Assembly (NCBI GenBank): GCA_052168355.1
Contig: JBQLZQ010000024.1
Span: forward strand, 1 to 64,000
Direction: 5' to 3'
Length of the DNA stretch: 64,000 nucleotides
Source: JBQLZQ01 sp052168355
GTDB taxonomy: Bacteria; Pseudomonadota; Alphaproteobacteria; DSM-16000; Inquilinaceae
A program made the translations under genes and the position numbers. Within the stretch, counting starts at the first letter, position 1. Every line of letters starts with the position of its first letter. The notes below the pieces were generated by a model. That model did no database searches and was not told where the DNA came from. It was given only the letters and a program-made list of their open reading frames with translations. Of this stretch, positions 46,900 to 53,558 are shown piece after piece.

Positions 46900-47706
46900 T
46901 CAGGAGTCCCGGCGCCGGAAGGGCCGGAGCAGCAGGCCGGACAGCGGCCGTTCGTCCAGCCGTTCCACCCCGATCTTCATGTCCATCGTGCGCCTTGTGC
47001 GGCTGCGGGTCCGGAACAGCGGGTCCCACAGGCTGAGCACCGTGGCGTAATTGCTGTCGGTGTCGGCGCGGCGCGCGTGATGATGCACCCAGTGGATCGA
47101 CGGCGTCACGACCACCCGCGACAGGGCCCGTTCCACCCGGCCCGGCAGCCGCACATTGGAATGGTGAAACAGGGCGGCGGCCAGGACCACGGCCTCGAAC
47201 ACCAGGACCGAAACCAGCGGGATGTCCAGGGCCACGATGATCGCGGCCCGGACCAGGGCGCTCAACAGCACCTCGCCGAAATGGAACCGCACGGCGCTGG
47301 TGGTATCGAGGAAATGGTCGAGATGGTGGACCTCGTGGAACCGCCACAGAAACGGCCATTCGTGGTTGGCCCGGTGCCACCAGTAGATCCACAAATCGAG
47401 CAGCAGCAGGTCCAGCAGCAGGCCCGGCCAGCCGCCCCACCAGTCGGGGCGCCAGCCCGGCGCCGCCAGCGCCGCCCAGGCCGACACCGGCACCACGATC
47501 AGCGGCGACAGCGCGACGTTGACCAGCCACAGCCCCGCGTTGCGGCCCAGCCGGCGCCAGCCGAACCGCCCGTCGCCGGGCGGCGGCGCGGCGGCCGGCA
47601 CCAGCCGTTCCGCCGCGAACAGCAGGGCCAGCCACAGGGCGATGGCCGCGCCCTTGAGGGCCAGCGGCGCTTGGACTATGTCTTCAACCATCCGAAAGGA
47701 TAACAT
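46900..47706 (-). CDS. Sterol desaturase / fatty acid hydroxylase family protein
   Basis: A 268-residue membrane di-iron enzyme. Four His motifs are visible: YWWHRANH, FHEVHHLDH, FHHSNV and IHWVHHHARRADTDSNY. Hydrophobic segments occupy about residues 12-30, 55-80, 90-110 and 150-175. Members hydroxylate or desaturate sterols, carotenoids or fatty acids. The start may be ATG 47706 or ATG 47691 (MVEDIVQAPL); neither has a clear ribosome site. It is convergent with lolA (13 bp apart). Confidence 0.87.
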   Translation of the reverse strand: MLSFRMVEDIVQAPLALKGAAIALWLALLFAAERLVPAAAPPPGDGRFGWRRLGRNAGLWLVNVALSPLIVVPVSAWAALAAPGWRPDWWGGWPGLLLDLLLLDLWIYWWHRANHEWPFLWRFHEVHHLDHFLDTTSAVRFHFGEVLLSALVRAAIIVALDIPLVSVLVFEAVVLAAALFHHSNVRLPGRVERALSRVVVTPSIHWVHHHARRADTDSNYATVLSLWDPLFRTRSRTRRTMDMKIGVERLDERPLSGLLLRPFRRRDS

Positions 47707-47774
47707 GGGATGCTGGGGTCGGATGCCCAGTCACGGCGTGGTGACCGGCTCTTCCCCTTGAGAAGGAACCAGCG

Positions 47775-48554
47775 ATGAACGGACCCGGACTGCCCCCCTT
47801 GGTCGGCATTCCCTGCTGCGCCCGCCACATCGACCCGCACCCGTTCCACATCGTCGGCGACAAGTATATCCGGGCGGTGGCCGATGGCGCCGGCGCCCTG
47901 CCGCTGCTGATCCCGGCGCTGGGCGAAGCCCTGGATCCGGCGGTCACCCTGCCCCGGCTGGATGGGCTGCTGATCACCGGCAGCCCGTCCAACGTGCATC
48001 CCGACCGGTACGGCGGGCCGGCCAGCGAGCCGGGAACGCAGCACGATCCGGCGCGCGACGCCACCACCCTGCCGCTGATCCGCGCCGCCGTCGCCGCCGG
48101 CGTGCCGGTGCTGGCCATCTGCCGCGGCCTGCAGGAGCTCAACGTGGCCCTGGGCGGCACCCTGCACCAGAAGGTGCACGAGGTGCCGGGGCGGCACGAC
48201 CACCGGGCCGACGAAAGCCGGCCCATCGACATCCAGTACGGCCCCGCCCACCCCGTTTTTCTGACCCGGGGCGGCTATCTGGCCGGGCTGTTCGGGACGG
48301 AGGAGATCACCGTCAATTCGATCCACCATCAGGGCATCGACCGGCTGGCCGAGGGGCTGACGGTGGAGGCGGTGGCGGCCGATGGGCAGATCGAGGCGGT
48401 GCGGGCGCCCGAATCGGCCTTCGCCGTCGCCGTGCAGTGGCACCCGGAGTGGCGGTTCGCCGACAATCCCCAGTCCGTCAAGCTGTTCGCCGCCTTCGGC
48501 GAGGCCGTGCGCCGCCACGCCGCCCGCCCCCCGGCCCGCGCCGCCGCGGAGTGA
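47775..48554 (+). CDS. puuD: Gamma-glutamyl-gamma-aminobutyrate hydrolase (class I GATase-like)
   Basis: A 259-residue glutamine-amidotransferase-fold hydrolase of the PuuD type (putrescine breakdown), which removes glutamate from gamma-Glu-GABA. The nucleophile Cys116 lies in AICRGLQELNVALGGTLHQ, the oxyanion region in LLITGSPSNVHP, and the His-x-Glu pair in AVQWHPEW. Length is normal (about 250). No other puu genes adjoin it, so the symbol is by similarity only. Confidence 0.85.
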   Translation: MNGPGLPPLVGIPCCARHIDPHPFHIVGDKYIRAVADGAGALPLLIPALGEALDPAVTLPRLDGLLITGSPSNVHPDRYGGPASEPGTQHDPARDATTLPLIRAAVAAGVPVLAICRGLQELNVALGGTLHQKVHEVPGRHDHRADESRPIDIQYGPAHPVFLTRGGYLAGLFGTEEITVNSIHHQGIDRLAEGLTVEAVAADGQIEAVRAPESAFAVAVQWHPEWRFADNPQSVKLFAAFGEAVRRHAARPPARAAAE

Positions 48555-48640
48555 TCGCAGCCGGCGACGCCTGAGAAACGCGAACGGCACCGCCGCGCAC
48601 CGACTCCGGCTCGAGGGCCGGGGATCGCGGAATCCTTCTT
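48555..48640. repeat. Degenerate single copy of the hairpin-repeat unit
   Basis: The sequence after the puuD stop (GGCGACGCCTGAGAAACGCG, AACGGCACCG, then GGCTCGAGGGCCGGGGATCGCGGA) follows the order of the array 1 unit but with its hairpins eroded. The rest of the interval to 48817 shows no gene and should contain the promoter of the following gene. Confidence 0.55.
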
Positions 48641-48817
48641 CGAGTCGATGAGGGGCGGCCAAGGCGCCGCGAACCCACACCGGTGCGGCGGACCACGGCC
48701 CCACGGTCCCAAGATGGCTCATTCGACCTGTTTGTGTCCTGTCCGCATCTGACGGCCGGGCCCCGGCGGGTGCGACAAGGCGGCCCGGATATCGCCGAAC
48801 AACCAAAGGAACCCACC

Positions 48818-50212
48818 ATGCCAAACGCAACCCGACGCAGCCTGATGGGCGCGTCCGTGATCGATGTCGGCGCGATGCTGAATGGCCTTGGCCGTCCGGC
48901 CCGCGCCACAACCGCGCCGGACGGCACCGTCACGCTGGACACCTCGAAAACCTTGCCGCACGGTCTGATCGAGGCGGCGCGCTTTCCGCTGATCGAGGCC
49001 ATTCACGGCCGCCGGTCCCGCCGGTTCGCCAAGGGCGCGACCATCCCGGGCGGGCCGCTGGCCTATAGGTCGACCAAGGCCCCCGCGCCGTTGAGCGCCC
49101 TGGAGCAGATGCTGTTGCTGACCACGGTCGCCGGCAATACCGGCTGGGCCAACCTGATCCCCTACAACCGGTCCTACCTGCCGCACATCCCCAACTACGC
49201 CGGCGCGGCCGGCGGGCGCAGCTTTCCCTCCGCCGCCGGGTTTCACACCACCGAGATCTTCTACACCGACGATGACGGCGTCTATTTCCTGCCGACGCGG
49301 GACATGAAGGCCGCCGTCGCGCCGGGGGAGGATGCGGACCTGCACGCCTATCTCGACCTTCACCGGGAGAGGGTCGTGAAGCTGGCCGACGGGCGGCTGA
49401 ACACGCCGCGCACGCCCCAGCACATGGAGATGCACAACGAATGGTGCGCCAACGTGCCCGGATCGACGCTGATCGTCCCGGTCGCCGACCTGGCCCAGCA
49501 CATGGTGCTGGTGCTCTGCTACCTGGTACAGAACGGGGCCTGCCTCTTTGACGACGTGCACGGCCGGACCATCCCGGGCATGGAGCCCTTCAAGGACCTG
49601 GTGGATGTCGAGAACCCGTATCCCCTGTCCTATGTCGAACAGGTCGGCCTGACCGAAGTGACCGTGGAGACGTCGACCGCCTGCTATGCCGGCGCGCTGA
49701 TGCTGCAGGCGATGGGGCTGGGCGGCTGGATGTATGACGGGATCAACCCGTTCAGCGTGCTCGGCGCCAGCGGCGATCCCGACGTGCCGGGCCTCGGCTT
49801 TCGGTTCGACATGCCCGAAGGCGCCATGCTGCCGCACGTGACCGGTTTGACCGGTGTCTTCGAGGGTCACTGCCCGCCGCACTTTCCCGACATGCGCGCC
49901 GCCGTCCTGTCGGTGGTGGAGCGCAAATTCGGACCGGCGGGCCCGTTCAATACCGGCGTCGGCGGCCCCTACAAGGCCAACGCGGCGGTGCGCGGGGCCG
50001 GCGCCCCGATCGACGACCGCTTCGTCGACTGCGTCACCGCCATGGCCCAGTACGTGTTCGATGAATTCGGGCGGTTCCCGGCCACCGTTCCGGCGATCTT
50101 CGCGCTGATGTATCTGCAGGCCCATCAGCTCGACACCGGGTTCTACGACACCCATTTCGCCGCCGGCGGCTATCTGGGCACCCACGCCGCCCATGACCGG
50201 AACTGGGGCTGA
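48818..50212 (+). CDS. Nitroreductase-like protein with a Tat-type signal
   Basis: A 464-residue protein. The N-terminus TRRSLMGASVIDVGAMLNGL has a twin-arginine pattern, suggesting folded, cofactor-bearing export. The body begins like a nitroreductase (LIEAIHGRRSRRFAKGATIP, later PAPLSALEQMLLLTTVAGNT) and contains MEMHNEWCANVPGST and ALMLQAMGLGGWMYDG, consistent with a distant FMN-binding nitroreductase superfamily member, longer than the usual 200 residues. Activity is unknown. AAAGGA precedes ATG 48818. Confidence 0.65.
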   Translation: MPNATRRSLMGASVIDVGAMLNGLGRPARATTAPDGTVTLDTSKTLPHGLIEAARFPLIEAIHGRRSRRFAKGATIPGGPLAYRSTKAPAPLSALEQMLLLTTVAGNTGWANLIPYNRSYLPHIPNYAGAAGGRSFPSAAGFHTTEIFYTDDDGVYFLPTRDMKAAVAPGEDADLHAYLDLHRERVVKLADGRLNTPRTPQHMEMHNEWCANVPGSTLIVPVADLAQHMVLVLCYLVQNGACLFDDVHGRTIPGMEPFKDLVDVENPYPLSYVEQVGLTEVTVETSTACYAGALMLQAMGLGGWMYDGINPFSVLGASGDPDVPGLGFRFDMPEGAMLPHVTGLTGVFEGHCPPHFPDMRAAVLSVVERKFGPAGPFNTGVGGPYKANAAVRGAGAPIDDRFVDCVTAMAQYVFDEFGRFPATVPAIFALMYLQAHQLDTGFYDTHFAAGGYLGTHAAHDRNWG

Positions 50213-50328
50213 GACGGGGAGAGGGGCACGGGGCGGGGGTACCGGCGGGTTCGCCCGCCCCCTTGCCGGGCCGGCCGCCGTCCGGCTATGGTCCCGCAGC
50301 CGATCCACCGCACCAGGACCCCATTCCC

Positions 50329-51015
50329 ATGGCCTATGCCATCGAGGCGCCGCCGCGCCCCAGCCTGGCCATCGCCGGCAGCGCCGATCTGTTCCCGGTG
50401 CGGCGGGTCTATTGCGTGGGTCGCAACTACGCCGCCCACGCGCGGGAGATGGGGTTCGACCCGGACCGCGAAGCGCCGTTCTTTTTTCAGAAGCCGGCCG
50501 ACGCCCTGGTCGCCGACGGCGGCACCGTGCCGTACCCGCCGGCCACGCGCGACCTGCATCACGAGGTCGAGCTGGTCGTCGCCATCGGCACCGGCGGCCG
50601 CGCCATCCCGCAGGCCGAGGCGCTGGACCACGTGTTCGGCTATGCCGTCGGCATCGACCTGACCCGGCGGGACCTGCAGGGCGAGGCCAAGAGGGCCGGC
50701 CGGCCGTGGGAGATGGGCAAGGCGTTCGACCATTCCGCCCCGTGCGGCGCGGTGGTGCCGGCGGCCGGCATCGGCCACCCGTCGACCGGCGCCATCCGGC
50801 TGGCGGTCAACGGCGCGACGCGGCAGGAAGGCGATCTGGCGGAACTGATCTGGTCGGTCCCCGAAACCATCGAACATTTGTCGGGGCTGGTCGAACTGTT
50901 CCCCGGCGATCTGATCTTCACCGGCACCCCCGAAGGGGTGGGGCCGGTGGTCGCCGGCGACCGCCTGGACGCCGAGATCGATGGGGTCGGCCGCCTGTCC
51001 GTGACCATCGCCTGA
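50329..51015 (+). CDS. Fumarylacetoacetate hydrolase family protein (YcgM/FAHD1-like)
   Basis: A 228-residue single-domain FAH-fold enzyme like fumarylpyruvate hydrolase or acylpyruvase/oxaloacetate decarboxylase. It shows VYCVGRNYAAHAREMG, PFFFQKPADAL, the metal-binding LHHEVELVVAIG (Glu-x-Glu), GYAVGIDLTRRDLQ, and LIFTGTPEGVGPV. The ATG at 50329 (MAYAIEAPPRP) gives the normal size; the frame open from 50263 is unlikely. The next gene, xthA, begins about 37 bp later. Confidence 0.9.
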   Translation: MAYAIEAPPRPSLAIAGSADLFPVRRVYCVGRNYAAHAREMGFDPDREAPFFFQKPADALVADGGTVPYPPATRDLHHEVELVVAIGTGGRAIPQAEALDHVFGYAVGIDLTRRDLQGEAKRAGRPWEMGKAFDHSAPCGAVVPAAGIGHPSTGAIRLAVNGATRQEGDLAELIWSVPETIEHLSGLVELFPGDLIFTGTPEGVGPVVAGDRLDAEIDGVGRLSVTIA

Positions 51016-51052
51016 TCCGCCGCCCTGTCCCAAAACCGAACGGTCAACGCCC

Positions 51053-51847
51053 GTGCGCATCGTCACCTGGAACATCAATTCGGTTCGGTTGCGGATCGAT
51101 CTGGTCATGCGGCTGATCGACGAAACCGCGCCGGACGTCATCTGCCTGCAGGAAACCAAGGTCCAGGACGAGCAGTTCCCGCTCAAGCCGTTCATCGCCA
51201 AGGGGTACGAGCACATCGCCCTGTCGGGCATGAAAAGCTACAACGGCGTCGCGATCCTGTCGCGGTTGCCCATGGCCTCGTGGGAGGCCCAGCACTGGTG
51301 CGACCGGGAAGACGCCCGCCATGTCGTCGCCCGGCTGCCCGACGCGGTCGAGGTGCATTGCCTGTACGTGCCGTCCGGCGGCGATATCCCCGACCCGGCG
51401 GTCAACGACAAGTTCGCCCACAAGCTGGCCTTTCTGGACGAAATGACGAATTGGTGGCCGCGGGGGCGGGCGGATGCCGGGCGGATGGTCCTGGTCGGCG
51501 ACCTGAACGTGGCGCCGCTGGAAACCGATGTCTGGTCCCACAAACAGCTGCTGGACGTGGTCAGCCACACCCCGATCGAGGTCGAAAAACTGACGGCGAT
51601 GCAGGCATCGCTGGGCTGGGTCGACGCGGTGCGCCACTTCGTGCCGCCGGAGGAAAAGCTGTACAGCTGGTGGAGCTACCGGTCCCGCGACTGGCGTCTG
51701 TCCAACCGCGGCCGGCGGCTGGACCATATCTGGGTGACCCCGTCCCTGGTCCCGGCCCTGCGCGGCGCCCGGATCCTGGCCGACGCCCGGTCCTGGGAAC
51801 CCAAGCCGTCGGACCATGTCCCGGTGATCGTCGATCTGGACGTTTAG
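51053..51847 (+). CDS. xthA: Exodeoxyribonuclease III
   Basis: A 264-residue AP endonuclease/3'-5' exonuclease of base-excision repair. It starts with GTG (MRIVTWNINSVRLRIDL) and has the catalytic Glu in CLQETKVQD, YNGVAILSR, LVGDLNVAP with the Asp/Asn pair, RLDHIWVT and the final SDHVPVIVDLDV His. Length is standard. Its TAG stop is formed exactly where the palindromic repeat begins. Confidence 0.95.
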   Translation: MRIVTWNINSVRLRIDLVMRLIDETAPDVICLQETKVQDEQFPLKPFIAKGYEHIALSGMKSYNGVAILSRLPMASWEAQHWCDREDARHVVARLPDAVEVHCLYVPSGGDIPDPAVNDKFAHKLAFLDEMTNWWPRGRADAGRMVLVGDLNVAPLETDVWSHKQLLDVVSHTPIEVEKLTAMQASLGWVDAVRHFVPPEEKLYSWWSYRSRDWRLSNRGRRLDHIWVTPSLVPALRGARILADARSWEPKPSDHVPVIVDLDV

Positions 51848-51982
51848 GCGCGATCGTCATTGGTAGAAGCGGACCCGCTTCCACCAATGACGTGAATCGC
51901 TCTCTAACTCTATGAATAGAGTAGGATTCACGCCTTGGGTGGGATCGCCGAAGCGATTCCACCCAAGGCGATCCTGCTCTAG
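51845..51982. repeat. Palindromic element, full copy 3
   Basis: Nearly identical to 1872-2011: GCGATCGTCATTGGTAGAAG (one change in the first hairpin arm), the GTGAATC/GATTCAC hairpin and the CTTGGGTGG/CCACCCAAG hairpin, ending CTGCTCTAG. It is fused directly to the end of xthA; the element's first TAG is the gene's stop codon. Non-repeat sequence resumes at 51983. Confidence 0.92.
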
Positions 51983-52040
51983 GCGCGGGAAGGCGCGGAA
52001 CGGGCGCCCAAGTTCCACGAGTGAATGTCCGAGAATGAAG

Positions 52041-52529
52041 CAGCGAGCCCCGGACCCCGATCCGGGGCCGGTGCGCGGCGGCGACGCCCGGAGAAACTCG
52101 GGACCGCACCATCCCGTAAAGGTCCCGCGTCAAGCGCGGGACTCGGCGTCTGGATCTTTGTTTCTTCAACGGAAAACCAGGGAAAGAGAAAACCAAAGAC
52201 CGATACCACGAGCCCCGGACCTCGATCCGGGGCCGGTGCGCGGCGGCGCCGCCCGGAGAAACTCGGGACCGCACCATCCCGTAAAGGTCCCGCGTCAAGC
52301 GCGGNNNNNNNNNNNNNNNNNNNNNNNNNNNNNNNNNNNNNNNNNNNNNNNNNNNNNNNNNNNNNNNNNNNNNNNNNNNNNNNNNNNNNNNNNNNNNNNN
52401 NNNNGACTCGGCGTCTGGATCTTTGTTTCTTCAAAAAAAACCAACGAAAGAGAAGAACCGCAGACCGGAACCGCGAGCCCCGGACCCCGATCCGGGGCCT
52501 GTGCACGGCGGCGCCGCCTTGAGGAACGC
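52041..52529. repeat. Tandem array of 165-bp hairpin repeats (array 2), broken by the gap
   Basis: Copies of the same repeat family start (GAGCCCC) at 52045, 52210 and 52475. The first spacing is 165 bp; the second is 265 bp including 100 Ns, so also 165 without them. Each unit has hairpin 1 (GCCCCGGA-N6-TCCGGGGC), hairpin 2 (GTCCCGCG-TCAAG-CGCGGGAC) and an AT-richer tail (CTTTGTTTCTTCAA). Units are nearly identical, so hidden copies in the gap are likely. Confidence 0.9.
52305..52404. other. Assembly gap (100 Ns)
   Basis: Exactly 100 Ns, the usual placeholder for a gap of unknown size. The left flank ends ...AAGCGCGG and the right flank begins GACTCGG, which joined would continue the repeat unit exactly as at 52131-52147. 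The true length is unknown. Confidence 0.98.
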
Positions 52530-52540
52530 CAACGGCGCCG

Positions 52541-53029
52541 TCACCCCGCCTCGTACAGGTAATAGCGGTCGCGCGGGACGTCGGGCGGTTCGGGAAGGCG
52601 CCGCCAGCCCGGAACGGACAGCGCCTGGTCGCTGATGACGATGCCGCCGGGGCGGACCAGCGCCGCCAGGGCCGACCCGATAAAGGCGGCCAGCTCGGCG
52701 TTGCGGCGTTCGTCGCCGGTGCCAAGGTCGGTGTGCGCCAGGGAGGCGGTGCGGCCGATCCGCGCCGTCAGGCGGGGCAGGGTTTCGGCGATGTCGCCGA
52801 GATAGAAATGGTCCTCCGGCGGTATGCAGCCGGGATGGGCGCCGATCTGCCGGTCAAACACGAAAATCTCGCGGCCGCCCAAGCGTTCGCGCATGTGGTC
52901 GTAGGTGCGGCCGTTGCCCAGCCCCAGTTCGAGCGCCGGGCCGGGCAAATCCGCGATCCTGCCGGCGGCCCAGTCGAGGCAAGCCCGCTGGGCCTGCATG
53001 CGCCGGATAAAGCTGTCCAGGCGGCTCAT
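52541..53029 (-). CDS. Class I SAM-dependent methyltransferase
   Basis: A 162-residue small Rossmann methyltransferase. The SAM-binding motif I is PALELGLGNGRTYDHM, with an acidic residue ending strand 2 (IFVFDRQIG) and PGGIVISDQ at motif III-like position. The N-terminal helix (RLDSFIRRMQAQRACLDWAA) covers the active site. Substrate unknown. The ATG at 53029 is preferred; 53059 adds ten residues. It is the last gene of the ABC-cNMP operon and ends beside repeat array 2. Confidence 0.82.
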   Translation of the reverse strand: MSRLDSFIRRMQAQRACLDWAAGRIADLPGPALELGLGNGRTYDHMRERLGGREIFVFDRQIGAHPGCIPPEDHFYLGDIAETLPRLTARIGRTASLAHTDLGTGDERRNAELAAFIGSALAALVRPGGIVISDQALSVPGWRRLPEPPDVPRDRYYLYEAG

Positions 53030-53078
53030 CGACAGCCGCCGGGTCGGGGGCCGCACCATCGCTGATCGCGGCGCGGCG

Positions 53079-53537
53079 TCATCCGTCCTTGCCTCCCGCC
53101 TCGGCCAGGGCGACGGCCTTTGTGGTCTTTTCCAGCCGCTGGGCCAGGACCCGCATGATCTCCACCGCCATCTGCGGAAACTCGGTGATCAGGCGGAAGA
53201 ACAGGTCCTTGGCGATGCACAGGGTGGTCAGATCGGTGGCCGCCCGCACGGTGGCGGTGCGCGGCACGTCGCAGAGAATGGCGATTTCGCCGACGAAGTC
53301 GTTCTTGCCGACGGTGGCGACCGTGCGGGGCCCGTTGGGGGTGTTGACCACGACGTCGGCGCTGCCGTCCATGATGATAAAGGCGGAATTGCCGATTTCG
53401 TCCTGCTGGAACAGCGTCTCGCCGGCGTTGAAGGTCATGCGTTCGCTGGTGAACGCCAGCAGCTTGAGCTTCGATGTTTCGATATTCGCGAACAGCGGGA
53501 TTTTTTTTAGGAGCTCTACTTCTTCTGTTAGGCTCAC
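53079..53537 (-). CDS. Cyclic-nucleotide-binding domain protein
   Basis: A 152-residue stand-alone cNMP-binding (Crp-fold) domain without a DNA-binding helix-turn-helix. It begins LLKKIPLFANIETSKLKLLA, continues FNAGETLFQQDEIGNSAFII and MDGSADVV, and has the FVGEIAILCDVPRTATVRAA phosphate-binding cassette with the Glu and Arg that contact the cyclic nucleotide. It starts 21 bp after the ABC exporter gene and probably regulates that protein allosterically; the partnership is inferred from position. Confidence 0.9.
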   Translation of the reverse strand: MSLTEEVELLKKIPLFANIETSKLKLLAFTSERMTFNAGETLFQQDEIGNSAFIIMDGSADVVVNTPNGPRTVATVGKNDFVGEIAILCDVPRTATVRAATDLTTLCIAKDLFFRLITEFPQMAVEIMRVLAQRLEKTTKAVALAEAGGKDG

Positions 53538-53558
53538 GTCGCGGTCCTCCTTGTTGTC

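Noticed and set aside
51912..52562. Open frames running through the N gap
   Set aside because: They only exist because repeat units lack stops in that frame and the Ns are read as X; the sequence is a non-coding repeat array.
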